The notes: generated by a model from the letters alone, not told the origin. 64,000 nt of DNA from JAOPZW01 sp963707695 (GCA_963707695.1 CAVPQY010000002.1:124001-188000); one strand, 5' to 3'. Shown: positions 51,417 through 62,889, counted from the first letter of the stretch. A program made the numbers and translations.

Positions 51417-52292
51417 ATGCAGGTTCCGGCACCGTTCGAGTACGAGCGTGCGACGAGCGTCGAGCACGCGCTCGAGCTGCTGCGGGAGCGAGGGCCGGAG
51501 GCGCGGCTGCTGGCCGGCGGGCACTCGCTGCTGCCGATGATGAAGCTCCGCCTCGCCGCGCCCGAGCACCTCATCGACCTCGATCCGCTCGCCGCCGAGC
51601 TCGGCTACATCCGCCAGGAGGGCGACGAGGTCCGCATCGGCGCGATGACGCGTCACCGCGCCCTGCTCGAGTCCGAGCTCGTCGCCGCGCGGCTGCCGAT
51701 CATCACCGACGCCGAGACGGTGATCGCCGACCCGGTGGTGCGCAACCGCGGGACGATCGGCGGGGCGCTCTGCCAGGCCGACCCGGCCGAGGACCTGTCG
51801 TCGGTGTGCGCGGCGCTCGACGCGACGCTCGTCGTGCGCGGGCTCGACGGCGAGCGCACGCTGTCGATGCAGGAGTTCCACCGCGGCCCGTACGCCACGG
51901 CCGTCGGGGACGCCGAGATGCTCGTCGAGGTGCGGGTGCCGCTGCGCGACGGCGCCGGCAGCGCCTACGAGAAGGTCGAGCGCCGCCGCGGCGACTGGGC
52001 GGTGGCCGCCGCGGGCGCCGCGGTGAGCCTGTCGGGTGGGGCCTTCGACCACGCGACGATCGCCCTGACCGCTGTCGGCGGCGGCGTCACCGAGCCGGCC
52101 GCCGGCGCCTCGCTCATCGGCCAGGCGCCATCCGACGAGGCGTTCGCGCGCGCGGCCGACCTCGCCGCCGAGGGCTGCGACCCGACCGCCGACCAGCGCG
52201 GGACGGTCGCCTACAAGCGCCATCTGGCCCGGGAGCTGTCGCTGCGGGCGCTCCGCGGGGCCACGGCCCGGGCACTGCGAGAGGAGGCCTGA
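51417..52292 (+). CDS. coxM: aerobic CO dehydrogenase, medium FAD subunit
   Basis: A 291-residue flavoprotein from ATG 51417, with a GAGGAGGG site. FAD-binding sites AGGHSLLPMMKLR and TIGGALCQADPAED correspond to the two conserved glycine-rich motifs of the family. It accepts electrons from the 2Fe-2S clusters and passes them to quinone or a CoxG-linked membrane carrier. First gene of the cox set; its stop overlaps coxS as TGATG. Confidence 0.94.
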   Translation: MQVPAPFEYERATSVEHALELLRERGPEARLLAGGHSLLPMMKLRLAAPEHLIDLDPLAAELGYIRQEGDEVRIGAMTRHRALLESELVAARLPIITDAETVIADPVVRNRGTIGGALCQADPAEDLSSVCAALDATLVVRGLDGERTLSMQEFHRGPYATAVGDAEMLVEVRVPLRDGAGSAYEKVERRRGDWAVAAAGAAVSLSGGAFDHATIALTAVGGGVTEPAAGASLIGQAPSDEAFARAADLAAEGCDPTADQRGTVAYKRHLARELSLRALRGATARALREEA

Positions 52293-52777
52293 TGCAGGTC
52301 ACGCTGACGGTCAACGGCGAGGAGCACATGCGCGACGTCGAGCCGCGCACGCTGCTCGTGCACTTCCTGCGCGACGACCTCGACCTGACCGGCACCCACT
52401 GGGGCTGCGACACGTCGAACTGCGGCGCCTGCGTCGTCCTCATGGACGGCGAGCCGGTCAAGTCGTGCACCGTGCTGGCGGCGAGTGCCGCCGGCCACGA
52501 GATCCGCACGGTCGAGGGCCTCGAGCGGGACGGCGCGCTGGACCCCGTCCAGCAGGGGTTCATCGAGATGCACGGACTGCAGTGCGGCTTCTGCACGCCG
52601 GGCATGATGCTCACCGCCCGCGCCCTGCTCGACGCGCATCCGCACCCCGGCGACGACGAGATCCGCGAGGCCCTCTCGGGCCAGATCTGCCGCTGCACGG
52701 GCTACAAGAACATCGTCCGGGCGGTCCAGTGGGCCGCCGAGCACCCGGCGCCCGCGCCGAGCGCGCAGGAGGCCTGA
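52292..52777 (+). CDS. coxS: aerobic CO dehydrogenase, small 2Fe-2S subunit
   Basis: A 161-residue protein with two 2Fe-2S clusters. The plant-type N-terminal cluster uses CDTSNCGACVV and a later SC; the C-terminal helical cluster uses CGFCTPGM and CRCTGY. GTHWGCDTSNCG is typical of xanthine oxidase-family small subunits. It lies two bases before coxL. Confidence 0.96.
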   Translation: MQVTLTVNGEEHMRDVEPRTLLVHFLRDDLDLTGTHWGCDTSNCGACVVLMDGEPVKSCTVLAASAAGHEIRTVEGLERDGALDPVQQGFIEMHGLQCGFCTPGMMLTARALLDAHPHPGDDEIREALSGQICRCTGYKNIVRAVQWAAEHPAPAPSAQEA

Positions 52778-52779
52778 CC

Positions 52780-55142
<2,363 letters not shown>

Positions 55143-55146
<4 letters not shown>

Positions 55147-55919
55147 TCGGCCCGACCCTGGCCGAGCGCGAGCAGGAGCTCCGCGACCGTCGCGCGCCGT
55201 TCGTGCACGCGACGGTCGTGCGCGTGCAGCGCCCGACCAGCGTGCGCCCCGGGGACACGGCGCTCGTGCTCGCCGACGGCACGGTCGTGGGCTTCGTCGG
55301 CGGCGTCTGCGCGCAGGACAGCGTGCGTCTGCACGCCCTGCGCGTGCTCGAGACCGGCGAGCCCCTGCTGCTCCGGCTGACGCCGGAGCCGGGCGACGGC
55401 GACGAGCCCGTCGTCGACGGCGCCGTCACCGCGCACAACCCCTGCCTCAGCGGCGGCGGCCTCGAGATCTTCCTCGAGCCCCGGCTGCCGGCGCCGCGCC
55501 TGGCCGTCGTGGGCGACACGCCGGTCGCCCGGGCGCTGGCCGAGCTCGGCCGCGGCGTGGGCTTCGAGGTGGCCGCGGGGCGCAGCGACGACGATGCGGC
55601 GCTCGTGGTGGCCTCGCACGGCCGCGACGAGGAGGTCGCGCTCGCGGGCGCGCTGAACGACGGGATCCCCTACGTCGCGCTCGTGGCGAGCACGCGCCGC
55701 GGCGAGGCGGTCCGCGCGGCCCTCGACGCGCCCGAGGCGCTGCGCGCGCGCCTGCGGACCCCGGCGGGACTGGACATCGGGGCGCGCACGGCGCAGGAGA
55801 TCGCGCTCTCGATCCTGGCCGAGATCGTCCAGGAGCGCCGCGCCCTCGCCCCGCCGCCCTCGCCCGCCGCCGTCCCGGAGGCCGCGGGCGAGGGCTGCCG
55901 GCACCATGGCGCGGCCTGA
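55143..55919 (+). CDS. XdhC/CoxI family cofactor-maturation protein
   Basis: A 258-residue protein from GTG 55143. It has the XdhC pattern: RAPFVHATVVRVQRPTSVRPGD, GFVGGVCAQDSVR, and a Rossmann-like C-terminal half (LAVVGDTPVARALAELG) that ends with ARTAQEIALSILAEIV. The family binds molybdenum cofactor and helps its sulfuration and insertion. The tail GCRHHGAA is Cys/His-rich. The gene overlaps the next by 14 bases. Confidence 0.88.
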
Positions 55920-56496
55920 CCGCCCCTTCGCCGCGGGCCTCGTCCTGGCCGCGGGCGGGTCGCGGCGGCTCGGGCGGCCCAAGCAGCTGCTGCCCTACGG
56001 CGACGGCACGCTCCTCGGCCACGCCCTCGTCACCGCGCGGGCCTGCGGGTTCGACCAGCTCCTGTGCGCCCTGGGCGGGAGCGCGGACGTCGTGCGCGCG
56101 GGCGTCGACCTCGGCGGGGCGGAGGTCGTCGTCAACGCGGGCTACGGCGCGGGCTGCTCGTCGTCGATCGCCGTCGCGATGGCGGCGCTCGACCCGCGGG
56201 CCGACGTGCTCGTGCTGCTCCTCGGCGACCAGCCCGGCGTCACGCCCCGGACGGTGCGCGTCCTCCTGGACGGCCGCGGCGGGGCCGAGCTGGCGGTCTG
56301 CCGCTACGAGGACGGGCGCGGGCACCCGTTCGCGTTCGGTCGCGCGGCCTTCGGCGCCCTGGCGGCGCTCCACGGCGACAAGGCGGTCTGGCGGCTCCTC
56401 GAGGAGCGGGCCGACCGGGTGGTCGAGGTGCCCGTCGCCGGGCCGGTGCCCCGCGACGTGGACACCTGGGCCGACTACGAGGCGGTGCTGCGGTGA
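55906..56496 (+). CDS. MocA-like molybdenum cofactor cytidylyltransferase
   Basis: A 196-residue nucleotidyltransferase. The signature LVLAAGGSRRLGRPKQLLPY and the later VLLLGDQPGVTP define the MobA/MocA fold. MocA makes molybdopterin cytosine dinucleotide, the cofactor form of CoxL, so its place in the operon fits. GTGA overlap with coxD. Confidence 0.9.
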   Translation: MARPDRPFAAGLVLAAGGSRRLGRPKQLLPYGDGTLLGHALVTARACGFDQLLCALGGSADVVRAGVDLGGAEVVVNAGYGAGCSSSIAVAMAALDPRADVLVLLLGDQPGVTPRTVRVLLDGRGGAELAVCRYEDGRGHPFAFGRAAFGALAALHGDKAVWRLLEERADRVVEVPVAGPVPRDVDTWADYEAVLR

Positions 56497-57414
56497 GCCC
56501 CGGGGCCCGGCCGGGCGCGGAGCCGGCGGTCCGGGCCGCGGTCCCCGACGCCGGCACGCTGGCGTCGCGGCTGGCCGAGCAGGACTACCTCGCCGACGAG
56601 GGCCTCGCCACGGCGCTGTTCTTCGCCCTGGGCCTGCCCCAGCCGCTCCTGCTCGAGGGCGAGGCCGGCGTGGGCAAGACGGAGGCCGCCAAGGCGCTCG
56701 CAGCGGCGCTGGACACGCCGCTGATCCGGGTCCAGTGCTACGAGGGCATCGACGCCGCCGAGGTCCTCTACGAGTGGAACTACCCGCGCCAGCTCCTGCG
56801 GATCCGGATGGCCGAGGCGACCGGCGGCGAGCTGGCCGAGGACGAGCTCTTCGGCGACGACTACCTCGTGCGCCGGCCGCTGCTGGCGGCGATCGAGCAC
56901 CCGGGCCCGCTGCCGGCCGTGCTGCTCATCGACGAGCTCGACCGCGCCGACGACGACTTCGAGGCCTTCCTCCTGCAGCTCCTGGCCGAGGCCAGCCTGA
57001 CGATCCCCGAGCTCGGCACGATCCACGCGCGCCACCCGCCGATCGTCGTGCTGACCTCGAACCGCACGCGCGACCTGCACGACGCGCTCAAGCGGCGCTG
57101 CCTGTACCACTGGATCGACTACCCCGGCGCCGAGCGCGAGGCCGAGATCGTGCGCCGGCGCGTCCCGGCCGCGGCGCCGGAGCTCGCGGCCGACGTGGCC
57201 GCCGCCGTCCGCCGGCTGCGGACCGACGACCTGCAGAAGCAGCCGGGGATCGCCGAGGCGATCGACTGGGTCGCGGCGCTCGAGCTGCTCGGGGTGCGCC
57301 GCCTCGACGCGGCGGCGGCCGACCGCACCCTCGCCGCGGTGCTGAAGTACCGCGAGGACCAGGAGCTCGTCCGCGAGCGCGGCCTCGCGCAGCTGGTGGC
57401 CGAGCGATGGTTGA
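56493..57414 (+). pseudogene. coxD: MoxR-type AAA ATPase CoxD, stop codon out of frame
   Basis: From GTG 56493 about 304 residues match CoxD: Walker A LLLEGEAGVGKTEAAKAL, IRVQCYEGIDAAEVLYEWNY, Walker B AVLLIDELDRADDDFEAFLL and sensor VVLTSNRTRDLHDALKRRC. The match ends near 57403 (LAQLVAERW), but no stop follows; the frame stays open to 58199 inside coxE, encoding Arg/Ser/Pro-rich shadow sequence. A one-base shift would bring in TGA 57412-57414, eight bases into coxE, a usual operon overlap. CoxD helps build the Cu-S-Mo site. Confidence 0.8.
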
Positions 57415-58597
57415 GCTCCCCGCCCCCGAGGAGGTGCCCCTGCTCGCCGCGGCGTTCGGACGCGCGCTGCACGGCGCCGGGCTCCCGGGGTCGCCGGAGC
57501 GGTCGGTGCGCTTCGCGCGGGCCCTGCAGCTCGCGCCGCCGGTCACGCGGACGCAGCTCTACTGGACCGCGCGCACGGTCTTCGTCTCGGCGCGCGACCA
57601 GGTCCCCGCCTTCGACGCCCTGTTCGCGGCGGTCTTCGACGGCGCCCTGGATCCCGCCGACGCGCGCGGCGACCCGGCGGCGCCGAACCTCGAAGGCGCC
57701 GAGCGCGGGGAGGGACGCCCCCGTCACGGGGCCCCGCGCCTCGACGCGCCGCCGCGCGACGGCGGCCGACCGACCGCGGCGTCATCGGGCGCCCGCGACG
57801 AGGACGCGCCCGAGCGCGAGGTCCCCGTGCCCGTGGCCAGCGCGCAGGAGCGCCTGGCCCAGAAGGACTTCGCCGCGCTCGCGCCCGACGAGCTGCTCGC
57901 GCTGCGACGGCTCATGCGCGACCTCGAGGTCGCCACGCCGACGCGCCTGGCCCGGCGCGCGCGGCGGGACCGCCGGGGGGAGCGCCTCGACGTGCGCGCG
58001 ACGCTGCGGGCCAGCCGCCGGACCGGCGGCGACCCCGTGCGGCAGGTGCGACGACGCCGGGTGCCGCGGCAGCGGCCGCTCGTCGTGCTGTGCGACATCT
58101 CGGGCTCGATGGAGCCCTACGCGCGGGCCTTCCTGCAGTTCCTGCACGTCGCGGTCGGCGCGGCCGACGCGGAGGCCTTCGTCTTCGCGACGCGGCTGAC
58201 CCGCCTGACCCGCGCGCTGCGGGGCCGCCGGCCGGACCTCGCGCTCGAGCGCGCGGCCGCCACCGCGCCGGACTGGTCGGGCGGCACGCAGATCGGCGCG
58301 GCGCTGGCGCGCTTCAACGACCGCCACGGGCGGCCCGGCATGGCGCGCGGGGCGGTCGTCGTGATCGTCTCCGACGGCTGGGACCGCGGCGACCCCGCGC
58401 TGCTCGGGCGCGAGATGGAGCGCCTGCGGCGCCTGGCCCACCGCATCGTGTGGGTCAACCCGCGCAAGGCGGCGCCGGGCTTCGTGCCGTCGGTCGGCGG
58501 CATGGCCGCGGCGCTGCCGTTCTGCGACGCGTTCGTCGGGGGCAACAGCCTGGCGGCGCTCGGCGAGGTCATTCAGGCGATCGGCGCGCCGCGCTGA
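57407..58597 (+). CDS. coxE: VWA domain protein CoxE
   Basis: A 396-residue protein from ATG 57407. After an N-terminal helical region and an acidic/Pro linker, the von Willebrand A domain has the MIDAS motif CDISGSMEPYARAF near residue 228 and DWSGGTQIGAAL. It works with the CoxD ATPase in maturation of CO dehydrogenase, probably inserting copper. The linker (residues about 85-140) is richer in Gly and Arg than the folded parts. Confidence 0.92.
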   Translation: MVELPAPEEVPLLAAAFGRALHGAGLPGSPERSVRFARALQLAPPVTRTQLYWTARTVFVSARDQVPAFDALFAAVFDGALDPADARGDPAAPNLEGAERGEGRPRHGAPRLDAPPRDGGRPTAASSGARDEDAPEREVPVPVASAQERLAQKDFAALAPDELLALRRLMRDLEVATPTRLARRARRDRRGERLDVRATLRASRRTGGDPVRQVRRRRVPRQRPLVVLCDISGSMEPYARAFLQFLHVAVGAADAEAFVFATRLTRLTRALRGRRPDLALERAAATAPDWSGGTQIGAALARFNDRHGRPGMARGAVVVIVSDGWDRGDPALLGREMERLRRLAHRIVWVNPRKAAPGFVPSVGGMAAALPFCDAFVGGNSLAALGEVIQAIGAPR

Positions 58598-58610
58598 CGA
58601 GGAGGACGCC

Positions 58611-59363
58611 ATGGAGTTCGAGAACACGTTCGTGGTGCAGGCGCCGGTCGACGAGGTGTGGGACCTGCTCATGGACGTCGAGCGCATCGCGCCGTGCATG
58701 CCGGGCGCCCAGGTGCTCGAGCAGACGGGCGACGACGCCTACAAGGTCGCGGTCAAGGTCAGGCTCGGCCCGATGTCGATGACCTACACGGGCGACGTCG
58801 AGATCGTCGAGCGCGACGCGGAGGCCCACGAGGCGTCGATGCGCGCGAAGGCGAAGGAGGCGCGCGGGCAGGGCACCGCGGCCGCCCGGATCCGCATGGC
58901 GCTGCGCGAGCAGGACGGCGGGACCGCGGCCTCGATCGTCACCGACATGCAGATGAGCGGCAAGGCCGCGGCGATGGGGCAGGGCGTGATCCGCGACGTC
59001 GCGGCCGCGCTCACGGACACCTTCGCGACGAACCTCGCCGGGCTCGTGACGGCCGGCGAGCCGGCCCCCGCGCCCGTGGCCGCCGCCGCCACGGGCGCGG
59101 CGGCGCCGGCCGGCGACGGGCAGCCGGCGCCCGCCGCGCCCGGCCCGGCCGCTCCGCCGCGCCCCGCACCCGCGCCGGGCCCGGCGGGCGGCGGGCGCCC
59201 GGTGGCCGGGCCGCCCGCCGCGGACGCCGGCCTGCCGGTCGGGCAGGTGGTCGCCTCGGTGGTCGCCGGGCGCCTGCAGGACCCGCGGGCCCGGGCGGCC
59301 CTGGCCGGGCTGCTGGCCCTGCTCCTCCTGCGCGTCGGCATCGCGATCGGCCGGCGGCGGTGA
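58611..59363 (+). CDS. coxG: CO dehydrogenase subunit G (SRPBCC fold), membrane-anchored
   Basis: A 250-residue protein from ATG 58611 with a GAGGAGG site. The SRPBCC domain reads FVVQAPVDEVWDLLMDVERI, CMPGAQVLEQ, MTYTGDVEI. A Pro/Ala/Gly linker (residues about 150-215) joins it to a C-terminal helix ALAGLLALLLLRVGIAIG and Arg tail. CoxG is reported to recruit the CO dehydrogenase to the membrane and pass quinone. GTGA overlap with the next gene. Confidence 0.92.
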   Translation: MEFENTFVVQAPVDEVWDLLMDVERIAPCMPGAQVLEQTGDDAYKVAVKVRLGPMSMTYTGDVEIVERDAEAHEASMRAKAKEARGQGTAAARIRMALREQDGGTAASIVTDMQMSGKAAAMGQGVIRDVAAALTDTFATNLAGLVTAGEPAPAPVAAAATGAAAPAGDGQPAPAAPGPAAPPRPAPAPGPAGGGRPVAGPPAADAGLPVGQVVASVVAGRLQDPRARAALAGLLALLLLRVGIAIGRRR

Positions 59364-59599
59364 CGGTCCTCGCCCACGTCGCGGGGATCCCCGTCGAGGA
59401 GACCGTCCTGAGCTTCGGGCCGGTCGCCCTGACGGGCGCCGGCCTCGCCGCGGCGTGGGTGCGTGGGACCGTCCGCCGCCGCCCCGCCCGACGGGCGCGG
59501 CCCCGGGCACGCCGCGCGCCGGGCAGACGCCAGGGCCCACCGGTCGCGCGGGTTGGGCATCCTCCGCGTCCGGAGCTCGACGGAGGAGGTCCCGGATGA
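59360..59599 (+). CDS. small protein after coxG
   Basis: A 79-residue frame from GTG 59360 overlapping coxG (GTGA) and the next gene (ATGA). It opens VTVLAHVAGIPVEETVLSFG and has one weak helix (LTGAGLAAAWV), then a basic Arg/Pro tail. The opening resembles small actinobacterial membrane proteins with an AHV-G-IPVEE start. Tight overlaps on both sides support it, though the tail looks like shadow sequence. Confidence 0.5.
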   Translation: MTVLAHVAGIPVEETVLSFGPVALTGAGLAAAWVRGTVRRRPARRARPRARRAPGRRQGPPVARVGHPPRPELDGGGPG

Positions 59600-60090
59600 C
59601 GGACGGCGGTGCGGATGGCGGTGGCGACCCGAAGGGAGCGGCGGCGCTCCCCCTGACCGGCGGCTGTGGCTGCGGGGCGGTGCGGTTCGAGGTCACGCGG
59701 CCGCTGCGGCGGGCGATCTACTGCCACTGCACCCGCTGCCAGCGGCGGACGGGGACGGCCGCCTCGGCCAGCGCGCTCACCGAGCCCGGCTCGGTCCGGG
59801 TCACGGCGGGTGAGGCGGTCGTACGGGCCTGGGACCCGGGCGGCGGGTCTTGGCCCAAGGCGTTCTGCGGTGCCTGCGGCGGCCACCTGTGGGCGAGCGA
59901 TCCCGAGCGGCCCGAGCGCGTCAGCGTGCGCCTGGGCGCGCTCGACGGCGATCCGGGGATCCGCCCCAGCGCCCGCCAGTACACGGCTTACGCCGCCCCG
60001 TGGGAGCCACTGCCCGACGACGGGCTGCCGCGGTACCCCGAGCAGTTCACGGCGGGGGCGACACCGCTCGATCCGGCCGCGGGGCCCTAG
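59596..60090 (+). CDS. GFA/CENP-V family zinc protein
   Basis: A 164-residue protein from ATG 59596 with GGAGGT. Zinc ligands: GGCGCGAVRFE, YCHCTRCQRRTGT and FCGACGGHLWA, the full set for the Gfa fold. Some members add glutathione to formaldehyde; most are uncharacterised. A 20-residue Gly/Asp N-terminus precedes the domain. No formaldehyde pathway gene is nearby. Confidence 0.92.
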   Translation: MTDGGADGGGDPKGAAALPLTGGCGCGAVRFEVTRPLRRAIYCHCTRCQRRTGTAASASALTEPGSVRVTAGEAVVRAWDPGGGSWPKAFCGACGGHLWASDPERPERVSVRLGALDGDPGIRPSARQYTAYAAPWEPLPDDGLPRYPEQFTAGATPLDPAAGP

Positions 60091-60113
60091 GTCCTGCCGG
60101 GCGGGCGCGCCGC

Positions 60114-61070
60114 TCAGGCGGCGTCGCGCACGCGGTGGACGGCGACCCCTGCGATGACGAGGGCGACGCCGCCGAGCTCGGCCGCCGAGGGCACCTGGGC
60201 CAGGACGACGAGCCCGATGACCGTCGCCGTCGCGGGCAGCAGCGCGACGAGCAGCGCGTAGGTCGAGCGCGGCAGGCGCGTCATCGCGAGCTGGTCGCAG
60301 ACGTAGGGCACGACCGACGACGAGACGCCCACGCCCGCGCCGGCGGCGAGCGCGAGCGGGTCGCCGAAGGCCGCCGCCGCCGCCCGCCCGCCGATCGGGG
60401 TGGCCACGACGGCGGCGACGAGCATCGCGGCCGCCAGGCCGTCGACGCCGCCGCTGGCGCCGCGCTGCGCGACGCGGTGCCCGAGGACCACATAGAGCGT
60501 GAACAGGCCCGCGTTGGCGAACGCGAGGGCGAAGCCGAGCGGTGCGCCGTCGAGGCTGACGCGGGCCAGCAGCGCGACGCCGCCGACCGCGAGGAGGAGC
60601 GCCGCGAGGTTGCGGGCCGTGCGGGTCCCGGCCGCGGCCAGCGCCACCGGGCCGAGGAACTCGATCGCGGCCACGGTGCCGAGGGGCAGCTCGTCGATGG
60701 CCAGGTAGAAGACGCTGTTCATCACGGCCAGCACCGCGCCCCAGGCGACGACGAGGCGACGGGCGTCGCGATCCATCCGGGCGAAGGCCCGCCAGGGGCG
60801 GCGCCACGCGGCGAAGATCACGCCGGCCGTCGCGATGCGCAGCCAGGCCACCCCGAGGACGTCGACGCGCGCGAACAGGAGCACCGCGAACGCGGGGCCG
60901 AGGTAGTGGAAGATCGCGCTGGCGACGAAGAACGCCTGCGGCGGAGCCGTCGCGGCGGCGCGCGCGAGGCCGCGGCCGGGGCTCGCGGGTGCGGCCCGGG
61001 CCGAGTCGGCGCCCGCGGGCGACGCCGCGGTCCGAGCCGCGGGCGGAGCGGCGTGCGTGGTGGCCGGCAC
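60114..61070 (-). CDS. EamA/DMT family transporter
   Basis: A membrane protein of ten helices arranged as two EamA repeats: AIFHYLGPAFAVLLFARVD and GVAWLRIATAGVIFAAW in the first, ALLVALLPATATVIGLVVLA and ELGGVALVIAGVAV in the second. The GTG at 61070 (VPATTHAAP) is chosen; a GTG at 61106 would add 12 residues but leave almost no room before the divergent LysR gene. The relatives include threonine/homoserine exporters RhtA; the substrate is unknown, and the divergent regulator probably controls it. Confidence 0.85.
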   Translation of the reverse strand: MPATTHAAPPAARTAASPAGADSARAAPASPGRGLARAAATAPPQAFFVASAIFHYLGPAFAVLLFARVDVLGVAWLRIATAGVIFAAWRRPWRAFARMDRDARRLVVAWGAVLAVMNSVFYLAIDELPLGTVAAIEFLGPVALAAAGTRTARNLAALLLAVGGVALLARVSLDGAPLGFALAFANAGLFTLYVVLGHRVAQRGASGGVDGLAAAMLVAAVVATPIGGRAAAAAFGDPLALAAGAGVGVSSSVVPYVCDQLAMTRLPRSTYALLVALLPATATVIGLVVLAQVPSAAELGGVALVIAGVAVHRVRDAA

Positions 61071-61117
61071 CCGTCCAGCATCGAGCCGCTGGACGATCAG
61101 CACCACCGGCGTTCATG

Positions 61118-62059
61118 ATGGAGTCGATCGTGCCTGCTGATGGACGTCCGATCGAGCTGCGCCACCTGACGGCGCTCGACGCCGTCGCCCGGCACGGGTC
61201 CTTCGGCGCCGCGGCCACCGAGCTGGGGTACACGCAGTCCGCCGTCAGCCAGCAGGTCGACGGGCTCGAGCGGGCCGTCGGCGCGCGCCTCTTCGAGCGT
61301 CCCGGCGGTCCGCGGCGCGTGCGCCTCACCGAGCCCGGGGAGGTCATGTGGCGCCACGCCCGCGCCGTCCTCGCCCGCATGGAGGCGGCGGCCGCCGACG
61401 TCGCGGCGCTCACCGAGGGGCAGGTGGGCGAGCTGCGCGTGGGCACGTACCAGAGCCTCGCCGCGCGGCTGCTGCCCGCGGTGGTCGACCGCTTCCGCGC
61501 CGGCTGGCCGCGCGTGGCGCTGACGCTCCTGGAGTCCGGCTCCCATGACGAGCTCGAGCGCGGCGTCGAGCGCGGGACGCTGGACCTGGCCTTCACGATC
61601 CTGCCCGTCGGCGAGGGGCTGTTCGCCGACGAGCCGCTGTTCACCGACCCCTACCTGCTGGTCGTGCCGGCCGGGCACGCGCTCGCGCGGCGCCGCCGGC
61701 CGCCCGGGCTGGCCGACCTGCGCGACCTCGACCTCGTCGCGTACCGGGTCTGCCGGGCCAACGCCCAGGTCGAGCGCCACCTGCGCGCGCACGGGGTCGA
61801 GCCGCGGGTCGTCCTGCGCGCGGAGGACAACCTCCTCCTGCAGGGCCTCGTGGCCCGCGGCGTGGGCGCCGCGCTCATGCCGCTGCTGGCGGTCGACCGC
61901 GACCGCGACGACACCGTCGCGCTGGCCCTGGGCGGCGAGGTGCCGCCCCGCCGCACCGGGCTGGTGCGCCACCGCGACCGCCACGTGACGCCGGCCGCGC
62001 AGGCCTTCGCGGCGCTGGCCCGCGAGGCCGCGGCGACGCTCGTGCCGGACGGCGCCTGA
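61118..62059 (+). CDS. LysR family transcriptional regulator
   Basis: A 313-residue regulator: LRHLTALDAVARHGSFGAAA, recognition helix YTQSAVSQQVDGLERAVG, then an effector-binding domain (GELRVGTYQSLAARLLP; LAFTILPVGEGLF). Starts at ATG 61115, 61118 and GTG 61130 are all in frame and there is no ribosome site to choose between them. Divergent from the DMT transporter. Confidence 0.9.
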   Translation: MESIVPADGRPIELRHLTALDAVARHGSFGAAATELGYTQSAVSQQVDGLERAVGARLFERPGGPRRVRLTEPGEVMWRHARAVLARMEAAAADVAALTEGQVGELRVGTYQSLAARLLPAVVDRFRAGWPRVALTLLESGSHDELERGVERGTLDLAFTILPVGEGLFADEPLFTDPYLLVVPAGHALARRRRPPGLADLRDLDLVAYRVCRANAQVERHLRAHGVEPRVVLRAEDNLLLQGLVARGVGAALMPLLAVDRDRDDTVALALGGEVPPRRTGLVRHRDRHVTPAAQAFAALAREAAATLVPDGA

Positions 62060-62071
62060 GCGCGACCGCCG

Positions 62072-62245
62072 TCAGCCGGCGCGTGCGCGACCGCGGGCGA
62101 CGACGAGCTCGATCGCGAACAGGACGCCGCTCAGCGCGAGCGCGACCCAGGCGAAGCCGCCGCCGGCGACGAAGCCGACGACGGCGACGAGCAGCGCGAC
62201 CGTCGAGAGCGCGCGCCAGAGCCTGGGGTCCCGCGGTCCGGCCAT
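62072..62245 (-). CDS. 57-residue two-helix membrane protein
   Basis: A short frame from ATG 62245 to TGA 62072. After MAGPRDPRLWRAL come two hydrophobic helices, residues about 13-30 and 32-50, joined by a Gly-rich turn (VAGGGFAWV), and a basic tail RGRARAG. The pattern of basic ends and two clean helices is protein-like and unlike shadow frames. Not recognised. It converges on the LysR gene, 12 bases from its stop. Confidence 0.6.
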   Translation of the reverse strand: MAGPRDPRLWRALSTVALLVAVVGFVAGGGFAWVALALSGVLFAIELVVARGRARAG

Positions 62246-62280
62246 GGCGCCAGCCTAGGCGGCGCGGCCGGCGCCCGCGC

Positions 62281-62659
62281 TCAGGACTGGCTCGTCGTGA
62301 GCTGCGAGCCGCTCGACGACGTCCCGTTCGAGGAGGACGTCCCGCCGCTGCTGGACGTCCCGCGCGGCCGACGTCCCGCTGCTGGCCGACGTCCCGCTGC
62401 TGGCCGACGTCCCGCTGTCGTCCGACGCGGAGCTCGAGCCGGCGGCGCCCGTCTGCGCCGCCGTCGCGCTCGCGGCGGTCGTCGTCGTCGCCTGGCGCGC
62501 GGCGCCGAGCGTCGCGACGACGCCGAGGCTGCCGAGGAACAGCGCGACGCCGACGCCGACCACGGTGCGGCGGGCCCGGGCGAGCCGGCGCCGCCGGGCC
62601 GCCCCGCGCGCGCCCCGGTCGTCGGGGGCGGGGGCGGTGGAGGTGGAGGTGGGGGGCAT
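62281..62659 (-). pseudogene. Ser/Thr/Gly-rich repeat membrane-anchored protein, frameshifted
   Basis: From ATG 62659 (MPPTSTSTAPAPDDRGARG) a basic segment and one helix, VVGVGVALFLGSLGVVATLG, lead to an external Thr/Ala/Ser-rich domain and hexapeptide-like repeats GTSASS. The repeat breaks at GCGCGG (62361-62366): one extra base shifts the frame, and the natural continuation GTSSSGGTSSSNGTSSSG, ending QLTTSQS, is in another frame with TGA at 62281. Without the shift the frame ends at 62255 in unlike sequence. A surface-exposed, possibly glycosylated stalk is likely. Confidence 0.6.
62310..62420 (-). repeat. 18-bp tandem repeat in the Ser-rich gene
   Basis: GGGACGTC recurs every 16-18 bases about six times; the unit GGGACGTCGGCCAGCAGC occurs twice exactly and then degenerates. 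One interval is not a multiple of three, which causes the frame break. Confidence 0.8.
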
Positions 62660-62889
62660 GCCCGCACGGTCGCGCGGGCGGCTCGGCGCCGTGCGGGGAT
62701 CGGCTGGGAGTCGCCTGGGGAGGCGCCTCGTCACCCCCGCAACGGCGACGGCGACGAGGGCCGGCGCGCCGGGACGGCGCGCACGGGCGGTCCCGCGAGG
62801 GGCCGGAACGGCCGTGCTGCCGCGTCGAGCGGTAGCTTTTTCGCGCTCGGCGCGTTCGTACGGGCCTCCCCAGCGCGTACTGCCAAGGC
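62660..62889. other. intergenic region before the GH16 gene
   Basis: No gene, palindrome or RNA is recognised in these 230 bases. A T5 tract (62835-62839) is the only AT-rich point and may mark the promoter region of the GH16 gene. Confidence 0.4.

Noticed and set aside
57415..58199. 264-residue C-terminal extension of CoxD
   Set aside because: Arg/Ser/Pro/Cys-rich composition typical of a shadow frame, fully inside coxE; more likely a missed stop through an indel.
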